The notes: a model not told the origin generated them from the letters alone. A DNA stretch of 64,000 bases from Melampsora larici-populina 98AG31 (GCF_000204055.1 NW_006768848.1:186001-250000); one strand, 5' to 3'. Positions 11,928-25,431 are shown, counted from the first letter of the stretch. Numbers and translations are program-made.

Positions 11928-12260
11928 TCAACTCACATGCCCGCAAGGTGCTCAGCAGACGAATTAGCTTATACTACCGACACGCAGTCTGAATCACGTG
12001 CTGAGCACCTGATCCAAATTCAATCGTCTGCTGAGCACCTTGCGGGCATGTGAGTTGACAGCCAGGTGCTCAGCAGACGAATTAGCTTATACTACCGGCA
12101 CGCAGTCTGGATCACGTGCTGAGCACCTGATCCAAATTCAATCGCCTGCTGAGCACCTGGCTGGTTAGCTCACCTGCCAGCCAGGTGCTCAGCAGGCAAA
12201 TCAGCGTGTACCACCGGCACGCAATCTGAATCACGTGCTGGGCACCTCGCTGGCAGGTTG
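11928..12260. repeat. Tandem foldback units (~118 bp), MITE-like
   Basis: The first unit has perfect 35-nt inverted arms at 11928-11962 and 12024-12058 around a ~61-nt loop (contains ATTAGCTTATACTACCG). A second unit (about 12059-12165) and a third (about 12175-12258) repeat the loop and the GGTGCTCAGCAG arm at spacings of 118 and 119 bp, with the arm tips replaced by a CAGCCAGG/CCTGGCTG pair. These look like foldback elements arranged head to tail; no transposase is present. Confidence 0.85.
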
Positions 12261-12879
12261 CGCTCGTACCAACCAGCTCACCCGCCGACTGGCTGGTAAA
12301 CCACGCCATGCCGACGTGGTCTTTCTCTTGATGTGTAGAGCAGGTGAAAAACATTGGGTGAGGGCCACGTGGCCGCACTCACACTGCGGCCACCTGTTCT
12401 GCACAACCACTCGGCGTGCTCATACCCAACTTACATTTCATGTGGTCCCAGTTCAAAGTCGCCCCGTGGTGTAACGCTAGGAAGGTAGATACACGCTTCA
12501 TGAATTTGTACCTTTTGAATTCTTGTACTGTGATCCTCAACCCCGCTGTATCCTCCACATCCAAAGTGCTTAATATCATTCAAGACTAGTGGTAGACTCT
12601 TGTGTCCCTCCATCAACTTGTCCTCCAGTCTGCCTTTGAGTCTCTTGGGAGACTGATATGGATATTGAATGCGTTCGGACCTTTGTTCTTTTTGATTTTT
12701 AGCATTTATTAAGCAGACACTTTATCAAAGGGTGACGTCTGCTTCTTCCTAGAGCTGACCCTTGCCATCGCCCGGTAAATAAATGTGTCATAATTCCTCA
12801 AATGCATTTCGGAGCTTACACTGCACAGATGTAGTATTTTTCGGCTATGCAAAATGATTAGAATTAATGTCAAAAATAA

Positions 12880-12995
12880 TTAAAAATGCTATGTTAATGC
12901 ATAAAAATGCACCATTAATGCACCATTAATGAAAAAAAATGCAGCATCAATGCAGAAAAATGCAGTGTTAATGCACATGCAGAATGAATGCAGAA
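12880..12995. repeat. Degenerate AATGCA-rich repeat
   Basis: The motif RAATGCA/TTAATGCA recurs about every 12-16 nt (for example AAAAATGCACCATTAATGCA) across this short AT-rich stretch upstream of GPI10. It is an imperfect minisatellite-like run with no coding sense. Confidence 0.6.
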
Positions 12996-13229
12996 TTCCA
13001 CCTTTTTCAATTTTTTTTGTCCTTCAGGTCAATCATTTTTCACTTGGGAAAAATACTACATTTTCCCAGTGTTAGCATGTCACAGACTCTCAGTATTGAT
13101 CACAAGGGTTTCACAGAGATGTAAGCTGGCGTCAGATGATGTCATCGTTGGGCGACATTCGTAGTGTTCAGTTTGGTTTCTCTTGTTTCTCTTGTTGACC
13201 TTTCCATCCACTCAACTCGATCATTCACC

Positions 13230-15280
13230 ATGTCAATCTCAACCATCAAACTGTTCGCTTACCTCTACCTTTTTCGACTTCTCAATGCCCTTCTTTGCCG
13301 TACATTCTTTCAACCTGATGAATTCTATCAGTCTCTCGAAATTGCTCATCATCAAGTCTTTGGTTACGGTTTCGTGTCTTGGGAATGGCGGAATGCCTTC
13401 GATCAGTCCAGCGGTGGCATCCGTAGTCCACTGTACCCTTTCCTCTTTGTGCCTCCCTATGCTTTACTCAAATACTTACGGCTCGATCAGACTTTTCTAT
13501 TGGTGAGCATTCGTGGTCAATATCACCTGTGGAGAACTTTTACTCATCCCTCGGCCAACCTGTTTCATCTCACTAATACTCGCTTGATATAACAGATCTT
13601 AGTTCCTAAGCTGATTCAGGCAGCTATAGCAGCAGTTACCGACTTAGCCATCTATCGCCTTTCTGCGAGGGTCACGTCTCATCATTATGCATCCGCAGCA
13701 GTAAGTCACCGTACATTTCCTTTGAGTCATTGGCCCACATTGATCGATTAATATTTTCGGCAATCAAGATCTGACTATCTAACAGTTGAGCTGTTCCTTG
13801 ACATCATTCTTCAATGCCTACGCAGGAATTCGCACTTTCTCTAATTCAGCCGAGAGCGCCCTGACGGCTGTTGCACTCTCATTGTGGCCATGGACTGGCG
13901 ATCAAGTCGCTCAATCTTGGACTCACCTCACCATATCTCTGTGCTTGGCTGCTATCTCTGTCATCATTCGGCCATCGGCGGTCATCTTCTGGGCTCTTTT
14001 GGGCTTCCAGTTGCTAAGGCATTCACACGGCGAGACGAAAATGGATGTCATCGCCCTGGTGAGCGTTGTGGGGTGAGTAGTTGGCTCAGCGAAATTTGTC
14101 TCTTTCCTAACTTATCGTCATTTTGCCGCGTTTTGTTGCTCCTCCGCAGTTGCATTAGCGCTTTTGCTTGCTTCGTATTAGACTCGTGCTTTTACCGTCT
14201 TCCTACTTTCACCCCCCTCAATTTCATTCGGCAAAACGTCTATAATTCCCTCTCTAGCTTCTATGGTCTCAACAGATGGCATTTCTACTTTACTCAGGCT
14301 TTTACCTTTGTCAACCTCTCACTCTTCCCAACGGTCATCATAGGCATGATGTCGCTCTCCGTCGCCAAAGTTGGGTTGGAGAATGAACTGGTGCTTCTCA
14401 GGTTGCGTTCAGCTCGGTTTGCGTGTTTGGGAACGATGCTAGTGCTCTCGGTATTGCCCCACAAAGAATTTAGGTTCATCCAACCTCTTATACCACTATT
14501 TTGTGTTTTTGCGGGTCGGGCGATGGTGAACAATTATATCGAGTTTCGTTCTCTTCATCCGACTCCCACTCAACCATCTTGGCTTGAGCGCACCATCCAG
14601 GCCCGTCCAATCGGGTTTATTGTTCGATCCGTCATCGCATTTGGAGCAGCTCTCTATCTACTGACTTTCCAATACCGTGGGCAAATGGCAGTAGTTGATT
14701 ATCTTCGAGGCGTTCCTGAGACTGAACTCCAGTCTGTCGGCCTCCTCGCACCTTGTCACTCTACACCATGGCAGAGCCATCTTCATCGAGCTCATCTTGC
14801 ATCTGAAGCTCGTAACGGATCTTTATTGTGGATGCTTTCGTGCGAGCCTCCAATCCAGTGAAGTGTTTTTGTTTAGCTATCCATCACCGTCATCTTCACC
14901 TGACTGTAACTCCGTTTTGGTTTCACAGTGGTCAGAACCTGGCGATATACAAAGATCAATCGGATAGTTTCTATGAAGATCCAATCAAGTTTCTTGTAGA
15001 CCACTTTCCAAGCGCAGTGAATGATCGATTCCCTGGATCAATCGTTAATGAGTCATCCTTCCAGTGGCCCTCACATATCGTTTTGTTTAGCAACCTGTTA
15101 GATGTCACCAGCAACCAAACATCACAGGGAAAGGCGAGAGTAGGGAGTTTTCTTCAAGACTTGGGTTATATAACCGATAAAGAGTTTGAGAATGGAAGAT
15201 GGCACGATGACCGGAGGAGAGAGGGCAAGGTAATAGTGATGCGTTGGAATCCTGCTGAATCAGACAAAGCAGCTAGATAG
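13230..15280 (+). CDS. GPI10: GPI mannosyltransferase 3 (PIG-B/Gpi10), 5 exons, 574 aa
   Basis: Exons 13230-13502, 13596-13700, 13786-14072, 14150-14857 and 14929-15280 join in frame with GT-AG introns. The enzyme adds the third mannose (alpha-1,2) to the GPI-anchor precursor in the ER lumen (GT22 family). The N-terminus carries the family signature [16 protein letters not shown]...[11 protein letters not shown] with the Asp-Glu pair. Several hydrophobic membrane segments follow, then the GT22 hallmark [14 protein letters not shown] in exon 4. The Gpi10-type C-terminal half is present: [25 protein letters not shown], then after the last intron [14 protein letters not shown] and [12 protein letters not shown]. 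Length is typical. ATG 13230 is chosen because the family signature begins ~26 residues after it. The gene appears intact. Confidence 0.93.
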
Positions 15281-18200
15281 TTTGGCAAAGAATTTTCATA
15301 ATTGTAAGTTTATATCAACAGTCCTCAAAGTATCAAAAGAGGTTAATGATGGACATATGGACGTATTCCTTGAGATGTCAAGATTCCTAATACATAGGCA
15401 GAGGAATGTGATTTTGGCAGTTCTTATTTATTTCTTAGTTCTGGACTTCTATATCATTTTCAAAAAGTCAAGGCCAGTCATACATCATACTCAAAATTGA
15501 GCTGGCTCATTTGATACACTCTGTCCTCCACAGTAAGACCATAATTAACTGATTGGGTGACCATGGAAGTAGTGGTTCTGACAGAAGAATGCAATGAAAC
15601 ATTTAATATATCAGGAAACCTCGCCTTGCCATCACGTTGAGGTAATGACCATATAACTCTATATTGACCTCTTGCTCACCTTCCCACACCTATCTGCACT
15701 TCTCAGCTGTTCAGTGTCCAATCTGATGGTGAAATCAAGGTGTTTATTATTGTTTTCATAACCCACAAGACCTGGTTGTGTGATTCTCCCATGCCAGAAA
15801 GCAAGCTTCTCTGTTTTGGTTTGTATATCAGGAGCTCTTTAAGGTGTCTCTTTGAGAAATTGGGGAAAACTGCTGTGAGAAGATTTCCTGTTTCATAAAA
15901 CAAGATGGTCAGTAACAGTCAACAGTAATCAACAGCTTCTTGAGAAGCCATTGATCTATAACTTTTTTGCTGTTGTGGGTGTTTGATGCTTATACCAATA
16001 TCAGTGTTGACAACTTTCTCTTCTTTTTTACCTCATGTTGTTTGTTTAGTCTTCTTGGTTTTATAGTTGTTTGGGTTTTCTGATTGCTGCAAAATGGGGG
16101 GTTTCAAGTCAGAAACGTTTTGAGAAACAGAGAAGTTTTTTTAATTCTACAGTTTTTTTTTCTGAAAATATACAGTCAACAGCTTTTGGGACACCTTTTT
16201 AGGTGTCCTGAATCTTTAAAATTTATGGTAAATTTTACAGCGTTGGACAACTTGTGCTGCAAAATGGTGTAATTTTTTGGACTTGAAACCCCCTAATATG
16301 TGTAAATTACTGCTCATAAATATTTGGGACATTAGCACTGTGTAAAATTCCTTGTAGCATGGCATTGTACACACACGGCAAGATTTGAAAAAAATTGTTT
16401 TATTGAACTACATGTGCGCACAGCAGGACAGACCTGCAAATTTGTTTCACAAAGGTCTTGCTTTCTGAGCACCTGGAAAAAGGGAAAGTCTTTGGATCCA
16501 AAGACCTGTTCAAAGGTTCTATCAATCCTCTATGACTTTTTTTTTGTGTGTGCACATTGATGTGCTACCAAGAAATTTACATGGTGTAGGGGGTTTCAAG
16601 TTGAACTATTTTTGCGTAAATTGTAAAAAAAGGACAAGTTTTTGACAACAGTGAATTTTTAAAAACTTGTCCAATCTCATGAAAGATGCTGTAAAATATA
16701 TGAGTGTAAAAAGAGGAAACTTGTCTGTTTTAGTATCCGGACAGCGCTTCACCAGATGATTTGTGATTGGTCAAGCCAATCCAGCCTCAGAACTTTTGTT
16801 TCCTTCTTTACCACATCAATTGAATGCAATTCATCTCTATTTATTTTATTGATAATCTGAATCCTGCTGGTCTCACCTTTGTTTCCAAGCCTGTTTAGTG
16901 ATTTTCCACTTGAACACCAAGGTTGAGCTTGAAATAAATCAATATTTAAGTCAATCTTGAACAAAATGAAGATTGAAGTTGAGCTTGAGATTCAAAGAGT
17001 CAATTCAATAGAAAACTTGGAAAAGGTTTCAAGAGAACCAAAACCAAATTTCAAGACAATTGAGGTAAAGAGGTAAAGAAGGGATAAATTCAAAGAGATG
17101 ATTTTGGTCAAGAAGATCAAGAGATGACCTTGACTTGTCTTATCTTTTTCAATTGGTCAGCTATAAAAACTACCTCAAAAGTTCTCCAACTTGTCCAAAT
17201 TGTTTTACTCTTACATAAATATACAGTTTTATGAATTTGGGATACCTAAAAAGGTGCCATGAATTTTTAGAATTATGGTAAATTTTACAGCCTCAGACAA
17301 CTTGTTTTACTGCAATAGGCTGTACATTTTTTGACATCTTTCTTTTATCAAATGTCTGGAGTAGATGGACATGGAACACTGGGTGTATCCTGCTCACCGT
17401 CTTAGGGATGATTAATTTATAAACATTTGTCAAAAATCTTTCATCAATGACAAAAGGGCTTAGCCAGCAGTTCAAAAACTTACCTGTAGGTCTTGTTGTT
17501 GATACATATTTTCTATTAAGCCATACTTGTTTGCTTTTTTTCCAATTGGGTGTTTTTCTTGATTCATTTTCATGTTGCTTCTTTGTTTCTTCTGGTGAGA
17601 GTGTCATCACATCCTTTAATTCCTTTTGTACTTCTTTGATGTGCTTTATTCTTTATTCTACGGCGGGTACGCATCTTTTTCTCCAACTCTTTATACCTGT
17701 TTCATCTTATATTCTTATTCTAGCTAGACACAACGGCACTTACACAATACATCCATACAAAGTGACAAAAACAACAAAAGGACTTGTTTATACAGATTTA
17801 CCGGCTGAAAAGGTGTCAAGATCCAACCTACAACTAGTTGGTATGTGCAGTTCTTTTGACCCTCATATACTTAACATTGACCAGAATCATGATTCTTTGT
17901 TGTGGTTTATCTAACTATACTAGACTGCAGCCAGTACACTGCATGATCCAACACTTGTAGTGAATTGAGATCAAAACCTTCACCACAACAATAACACACT
18001 CAAACAATGAAACAAAGACAACTATTTAAATATAATCAACCATGAAAGATAACTCAGCCTTGAAGGTGACTACATGGGTTAATTTTGGCCAAAGACTGTT
18101 GCATTACCTACAGAGAGATACAATGATGTTTTGAAATACTTCAACCTCTAGAACTTGGATTGTGGTTTGGTGACAAGTGGATGGAGTTCTATTCCAGATC

Positions 18201-19359
18201 ACAGGGCTCCCTGCGGAACTAGAGGCATTGGCAGAGCTCTTCTCATTGCGACTGTCTCAGTACTAGGTTTTTCCACGGTGCTATATGATTTGAAACATAC
18301 TGCTTACATATCAACAAATTTTTGAATCCAAAATAAATAACTGAGTAGCATTTGGCCAAGTGAAAAAATCTCCCTATCTATAAAATAAAATCACGAACAG
18401 AGACGACCGTCTCCAGGTCCCAATTCCAAGACATGTAATTCGACTTCATCGACGTCGCCACGCCGTTTCCCCCTGCAACCGACGTCATCTCATGCTCCGC
18501 CCGTCAAGTCTTGCTTCAAAATACACCCTGCGCGCGTTTGGCAACTAACCACCCCTCCCACTACTTCCAACCGCTGCTTCCATCGAATGGCACTCACAAC
18601 AAAGTCACTGCGCCCCCTCTGCGACATTGCCACGTGACGTATTCACATTTCAACCTACTCCAGAAACGGCTGGGCATCTACACTCTCAATGTTTCTTTTC
18701 GTGCCTGGCTATGCTAACAAAAATCTACGCCACACCATCCGTTGGACACCCTAACTCCCAGTCAATTGTTCCTAACACACGGTCGCCTATTGCTATCCCG
18801 CCTTCTTGGACCAATCATGGACACTCTGCGTCAACACTCAACGATGGCATAAAAACTCTCCTCTTCGTCTCTCCCAAAGGTGGTACATCAGTTCTCCCTC
18901 TCAAACTGCTTCTCATACACCACAAACTCAATTGACCCTTTCACTAATAGCTATTCAACGGTTTTGTCTCATTCGAGTTGAAGCACACTCCCGAAATCCA
19001 ATTCGATTTTTTCTGCTCGGCCTTCGAAAACCCTTATCTTGACTTGTAACCTACTTTGATCAAACTGCAATCTGAATATCTGTGTCATCACCAGCCCAAT
19101 CATCGCGCACCCGACTAGCTCTCCAATAACCATTCGACCCCTTTGTCCGATTCTAGCTACGGCACAATCCCTGAACTATCATTTGATACCGCTACTAGGC
19201 TTTCAAAAACATTTACTTCGACTTTCAACGTACTTTGTCCAAATTGCAACTTGACTATTCGTGTGATCCTTCACTTGATCAATACGCACCTCGACAGTTA
19301 ACTTCACAGCATTTGCAAACGACACACATTCGGATTTGTTTAACAAGATCACCGTGACC
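15281..19359. other. Intergenic region of decayed repeats
   Basis: No host gene is supportable. A gypsy integrase relic lies at 17293-17660 (listed separately). Two related blocks lie at about 16172-16275 and 17232-17335, both containing TTATGGTAAATTTTACAGC and CAACTTGT; the first has a palindrome GGACACCT-TTTT-AGGTGTCC. Just before acc1, two ~180-bp diverged direct repeats cover about 18960-19110 and 19140-19290. A TATAAAATAAAATC run at about 18378-18391 could be a promoter. Confidence 0.5.
17293..17660 (-). pseudogene. Ty3/gypsy integrase C-terminal relic
   Basis: The minus strand encodes KQVWLNRKYVSTTRPTGKF...LSPFVIDERF..NVYKLIIPKTVSRIHPVFHVHLLQ. This matches the end of the chromovirus/gypsy integrase, where 'VWL....+T.RP..KL......GPF.I......AY+L.LP....IHPVFHVSLL' is a standard motif. 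Upstream on the minus strand a helical segment (HIKEVQKELKDVM) is consistent with the preceding integrase region, with an in-frame stop just beyond. No reverse transcriptase or LTR pair is identifiable, so this is a fragment. Confidence 0.8.
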
Positions 19360-20543
19360 ATGTCCAAAATCTCCACTAAGAATCAGTCCAACGCTCCCGT
19401 CAAGAAGTCGCACTCTTTCATAGTCTCAAGTGTTTTTGAAGTGTCCAAAACCGTCAGTTCGTTCCTCACTTACCCAATTGATCTTGCGCTGACGCCCTTC
19501 GCTCACGTCACAGCTCGCCCCAGCAGATAACCGTAACTACACGTACAGAGGGACTACTGTGGCTATCACCTGCAGCGGCTGGGACGGCGACAACGAGCGT
19601 GAATACGATGGCGATTTAATCACATACTGTAGCTTAATGGAGGTTCCAATGGACAATCATTGCTATGCAATCAAGGCAAAAATGTTACCTAGCACCGAAT
19701 CCGCCGATTACAAGCTTTATTTTGAAGCTGATCACAAAATCCTTGTTGGGAATTCCGACACGTTCGCTGGCGAGCTACACAACAACACTTCCGCTTCCGG
19801 ATTTGGAACAGTCTCCTCACGCCACGAACTTCCCGAACCAGACACGGACGACGTCACCCTTGCCTTTACCATGAGCCATGTAGACTACAATCCTCAAGTG
19901 AGTCATTTCATCGTGACTTCTCCACGACTTGGTCGACGCTAATCCAATTTAATCTAGCTCCGTGAAAGCGTGGAGTTCGAAGTCGAATATCGGATAAGGC
20001 CCTCAATCAAAATGAAAGGCTCACAAGTACTCATTCAAGATGGGAAGGAGACGTTAGTTCACGGCTTCATCGTTGACTGGGACAATGAGAACAACCGCTG
20101 GATCGTCGAGGTAAGCTACTAAACTTTTTGACAATCCCGTGACTGACTGACACTGCATTCCTCCTAGGTCACGACGCTCAACGTTGCCAGCGGACATGAG
20201 GCGCCCACCAAGAAGCGACAAATGGCCGGTACCAAAGTCACTCCAACTGGTCGGATTCGGCCGGCTAAGTAAGTACATGCTTAATTCCATCATTGCGATT
20301 CATTTGGCTGACAAACCAAGCAGACACGTCAGCACGTCTAGTCCTAGTACTTCGACCGCGGGGGGTTCCTTTGCCAACACTCCAACCAAAGGGAAGAAGC
20401 GTGCGCCGCCTCCAGAGGAAGAAGGATATTTTGACGAGGAGGGAAATGTTGTGATGACGCCCCCAGAGGCTCCTGAGGCGGGGCCAAGCACTTCCAAACG
20501 TGCGCCAGCCGGACGGGCAGCGAAGAAGTCCAAAGGAGCCTAA
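19360..20543 (+). pseudogene. acc1: Helitron-associated accessory gene, copy 1 (one frameshift)
   Basis: Exons 19360-19897, 19958-20110, 20168-20268 and 20324-20543. The first exon is 538 nt: the N-terminal frame (SHSFIVSSVFEVSKTVSSFL) ends at TAA near 19528, while the homologous continuation (PADNRNYTYRGTTVAITCSG) is in the +1 frame, implying a 1-nt insertion near the CGCCCC run at about 19515-19522. Later exons are open. Family features: DTFAGELHNN, GFGTVSSR, HVDYNPQ at the end of exon 1, then a beta-rich segment with VHGFIVDWDNENNRWIVE, then VTTLNVASGHE and a low-complexity Pro/Glu/Ala tail ending in basic RAAKKSKGA. It lies ~460 nt upstream of RepHel1 on the same strand. Function is unknown; a ssDNA-binding (OB-like) role is speculation from the beta pattern and the Helitron link. 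Confidence 0.7.
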
Positions 20544-21002
20544 CCAGTTCCGAAGGTGATCTGTTTGCTCGGTTCTCTCCGAGTTTTATCCAGTCCAGTT
20601 CTTGCACCCCCAGTTGTTTTCTTGAACAAGACGTAATGTCTTCTAAGCTTTGTTTCATTCCAATTGCAATGCATGACCCATGTGATACTTTACGACTGAA
20701 CCAATTTGGCTACACTCCTGAACCGGCCAGGCTCATTTGACCACTTGGATTCAATGAGCATCGTAACTACATATATTTCCTTCCCATAGAGAATTGAAAG
20801 ACCAGTGATCCGAGTCTCCCCACGACAGCCCTTTCATCGTTTTGCTACTCAAGGTGATTCCATCCTTCAACTTTGTCCTAATCCCGACCTTTCACAACAG
20901 TTCTTTGGCCTGCTTCCCGCCACTTAAACCACGCTATACCGCCTCAAGGCTACGAGCAGCGATAGCGACTCGACTCATTCGTCTTCCGACGACGAAGAAG
21001 TA

Positions 21003-24000
21003 GTGACTGGGTGTGGATTAGCATGCTCAACCCTCGAAGAGACTAATGAAAATATTATTCTGGCGAAGTTCCGTAGCGAAATTCCCTACAACGTCGGCGA
21101 TTGCGACGATCCTTGCGCGACGTGTGGAGCGCTGCATTGGAGATTAGAGCGCACTCAAAGGACCATGGCTTCTGCATCAGTCAACTACTCGACTTGCTGT
21201 CAACAAGAAGCAGTTGGCCTTCCAAGTGATCACCTGCAAGACGGCCTTACGCCTGGCTTCCTTCGACGACTATTCACTGACCAGGACCGGAGTGAGTTTG
21301 AGCGTCATGCGAGTGAATTCGCGATGCGTCCAGGACTAACATTGCTCTACAGTGTCCAGAAATTTCAGAAACAATATTCGGGCATTCAATAATGCAGTTT
21401 CCTTTACTTCCACCGCCGCGAAGCAGGACAAAACTGTCGCAGGCAACGGCGGTGCGTGGACCTACCGAATCAAAGGTTCCCTCACTCACTTGATAGGCTC
21501 TCTTCTCCCTTTGGACGGCGCAGCAAAGACTTTCGGATAAATGTTCATATTCGGCGACCAGGCTGAAGAAGAACTTGCACTACGAAAGCCGACAAACTCG
21601 GGCATGAATATTCAAACTCTCGCCACCATTCAGGCCTTCCTTAATCACAACAATCCTTTTGCTAAGTTGTATAAAGCAGCGGAAGCTATTCTGGGGCCAG
21701 GCCAAGTGAAAACTATCAAGATTAAGTCGCTTCAGCGCCATGGACGCGACTCAAATTGATACAATTATCCCACCTGCAGTCAAGTCGCGGCAATCTTGCC
21801 TGGAGACGGGATTGTGGGTTCAAAAGACCGTGACATTATTCTCCATCGCCAGTCGGGTGAATTGCAGCGAATTTCCGAATTAAACACAAACTACTTTTCA
21901 CTTCGGTACCCGCTTTTCTTTATGTATGGCTCCCATGGATGGGACAAGCATTATAGACACTTTACAGAGAAACGTAAGCTAGGATGCTCATAAAGTGATT
22001 CACTTGAAACTGACTTACGCTTCCCTGCAGGCCTTGCGGGCAAGGTTACAGCCCTTGAGTGGTTTGCATATACATTATTTCAACGCCATGACATATTTTC
22101 AGCGATATTGAGAGGCGGGAGACTGTTTCAGGAATATTTGGTGGACATGTACGTTTGTGTTGAAAACGCGAGGCTAAAGTTTATTGGCAAGAATCAACCG
22201 AAGCTGAGAGCAGAGCTCTACAATGGCGCGACTGAAGCATTGGACAATCAAGATTTGACCATTGGACGTAGCGTAATCCTGCCTGCGACCTTTATTGGCG
22301 GCCCGCGGCACATGCATCAACTTTATCAAGATACAATGGCTTTGGTGAAAGCTTTCGGACGTCCTAGCCTCTTCATTACTATGACTGCTAACACGCATTG
22401 GGAGGAAGTGACGAAGGCTTTATTCACGGGTCAATCACCCGAGGACAGACCAGATTTGATTGCTTGGGTTTATCATATGAAACTGAAGGAACTTCATTGT
22501 GACGTGATGAAACGCAGGAGGTTAGGTGTCTGTGTTTCCGATGTGCACACGGTAGAATTTCAGAAACGGGGATCACCTCATACTCACAACATTCTCATCC
22601 TAGACAAAGCTTCAACCCCAAAGACACCTCACGACGTGGACATGCTAGTTCGCGCGACTATCCCCGACCAAGAGAACGAACCGACACTGTATTCCCTGGT
22701 CACCGAATACATGGTGCACGGTCCATGTGGCGAGGGGAGGACTTTTGGAATGGAACCAAATGCAAATATGGCTTTCCACAACCCTTTCAAGAAACGACCC
22801 TGATGACGGAAGGAGCGTATCCAAAGTACAGGAGGCCGGACGACGGAGTGACGTTCCAGAAAAACGGGCATACATACACCAACAGGGACATTGTCCCGTA
22901 TAACCCGTTTCTCTTACTCAAATTCAGATGTCATATTAATGTTGAAATTGCGGTCAGCATGAAGGCCGTTAAGTATCTTTACAAGTATATTGCAAAGGGT
23001 CATGATCGGCAAGACTTGAGTCTTGATACCGATAACGAACCGACCGACTACATAGACGCAAGGTTTCTCGGGGCTGCAGAAGGTAAGCTATTTATCGTCT
23101 CTTTATGCGACATGAATACTGACTTTCGATTCAGCGGCATGGAGATTACTAAAATATTCTTTGTCAGGACGCCACCCCGCGATAACTCGACTGACGCTAC
23201 ACGACGAGGACAATCAGATGGTTTACTTTCGCAACCGGGAAGGTCTTTGTGCAGCGATTGACAATGGACGCGCCACGCGTACAACACTGTCAGAATATAT
23301 GAGAATGTGTACACAGAACGTACAAATAGACCGTACATTCCTGACGACGCGCTCTCTGCTGTACACCGAAATGACGAAATACTTTTGGTGGAACAAATCC
23401 GACAAGGAGTGGTCTCGGAGAGTCAAGGACTCAGCGACTGTCTCACGTCTATACTTTGCAAAGCCGGGACATGGAGACTGATATTACCTCCGCTTACTCT
23501 TGACATCTACACGTGGTGCGATGTCGTTTCGAGACTTGAAATCAGTGAATGGTGTAGTCTACACATCTTACCGAGCGGCAGCTAACGCTCGTGGGCTATT
23601 GTTAAGCGACGCGCACTATGATGCTTGTCTGACGGAAGCCGCGGATTTCAAGACGGGTGGCCAGCTTCGTGACATGTTTGCCATACTGCTTGTTCATAGT
23701 CCACCGGCGGATCCTCAGGCACTATGGGACAAACACTTGGACAATTTAATCGACAATTGCCAGTATCGATTGGCACTAACTAGGCCTACGCATGAACCAT
23801 CTGAGGGTCAGTTAGAGCACTACGGATTGTCACTTCTCGAGACGGGGCTTGAAGATATGGGCTCTTCGCTTGAGGCAGTTGGACTCCAGCCGGTCAATTG
23901 GGCGATTCTTCACCCATTGGGAATTTCTCGAGATGATGCTGACTTGGATGGAGTGACAGTCGAAGAAAGCGAGGTGTTCCTACGCGGCGCGGTCCCAAAA

Positions 24001-25431
24001 TTGACTCAAGAGCAGCGTGCTATTTATGAGTGTGTATCGGCTCGAATTCAGACTGCGTCCGGTGGGGTCTTGTTTGTTGACGGACCGGGGGGATGTGGAA
24101 AGACCTTCTTACTCAACACATGTCTCCACCATTGCAATGCGAATGGGACACCTTTTGTTGCCGCCGCCTCTTCCGGCATCGCAGCGTTGCTCTTATTAGA
24201 GGGAGCGACGGCACACTCAGCGCTTAAGATCCCCCTCAATGCGACTGAGGAATCGACCTGCTCCTTCTCGCCTTCGACATCCATTGGGCGTCACCTGTTG
24301 CTCACACAATTTTTAGTCTGGGATGAGATCTCGATGATGAACAAAGACTCCATCGAGTGTGTCGATCGTTCACTTTGGGATTTGAGGGGAATTGACGAGC
24401 CGTTCGGTGGTATCACAGTACTCTTTTCGGGCGACTTCAGGCAAATCTTGCCTGTCATCCCTCACGGTAGTGTCATGGACTCGGTAAGGGCGTGTCTCAA
24501 GTATTCTTACCTGTGGGAAGAAACGGAAGAGTTCAAGCTGACAGTCAACATGCGTTTGGGAGAGTCGATGACATGTCACAAAACGGGGACACACTCGAAC
24601 GCCTTCGCTGATTGGCTACTGTGGCTTGGTTCTGGTGAGCTACAATCACAGACACAAGAGAAGATTCGAATCCAACATGTTCACTGTACCAGTGTCAAGC
24701 CAAGTAATAGCTTAGGCTCGGCCAACATACGAGATTTCTATTGCGCCGTGAATGGCATGGTTCGGCGAACAGCTTGGGAACAACTTGCCATTCATTACGG
24801 TTCGAGGGCAATTATTACAACCCTCAATCAGAGCGTCGACAAGCTAAATAGCTCCATTCTGGACTCCATTGACGGAGTGCACAAGGTTTATGATTCAATC
24901 GACCATATTGATGAAGAAAATGAGGAACACGTGACTGCCGACATTCTCAATACCTTTGATTTTCCCGGTTTTCCCCATCATACCGTGAGGCTCAAGATAG
25001 GATGCGTTGTTGTTCTCCTGAGAAACTTAAACCTTGCAACTGGCTTGTGCAACGGAACCAGGCTTCTCGTAACGGCGATGTCTGACCATGCCCTTCAATG
25101 TCTAATTGTAAACGGCGCAAAGAGCGGATTGAGTGTGTCCCTGCCAATGATGTCACTACACCACCCTGGGAATGAAGCTGCACCAATATCATTCTACCGT
25201 TTTCAATTCCCCGTCTCTTTAGCATTCGCCTTGACGATCAATAAGTCACAGGGACAAACTCTCAACAACGTTTGTTTAGTCTTACCAACGCCAGTTTTTG
25301 CGCACAGTCAGTTATACGTAGGCTTGTCAAGATGTACGTCTGCTGCCCGGACACAGGTAGTGGTCACTGAAGCTGAACGTGAACTGTGCACAATGAACGT
25401 TGTGTACAAAGCATTATTAGAAGGTGGTTAG
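21003..25431 (+). pseudogene. Helitron Rep-helicase (RepHel1), degraded
   Basis: Helitrons encode a HUH endonuclease fused to a PIF1-type helicase for rolling-circle transposition. Here the Helitron_like_N region begins around CDDPCATCGALHW. The Rep part shows FQKRGSPHTHNILIL (HUH) and VKYLYKYIAKGHD (the Tyr/Lys motif). The helicase (643 codons after 23500) has Walker A DGPGGCGKTFLL, Walker B FLVWDEISMMNKD, LFSGDFRQILPV, TINKSQGQT and VGLSRC. Introns match those of RepHel2 in position. Damage: in-frame TAA at 21538-21540, TGA at 21757-21759 and 23479-23481, and a frameshift at about 22727-22745 just after HGPCG. No clear start ATG is present: the frame opens upstream of VVTGCG after a stop. 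The helicase domain is uninterrupted. Confidence 0.92.

Noticed and set aside
17447..17914. 155-codon plus-strand ORF
   Set aside because: It is antisense to the gypsy integrase motif (IHPVFHVHLL), which is the meaningful frame.
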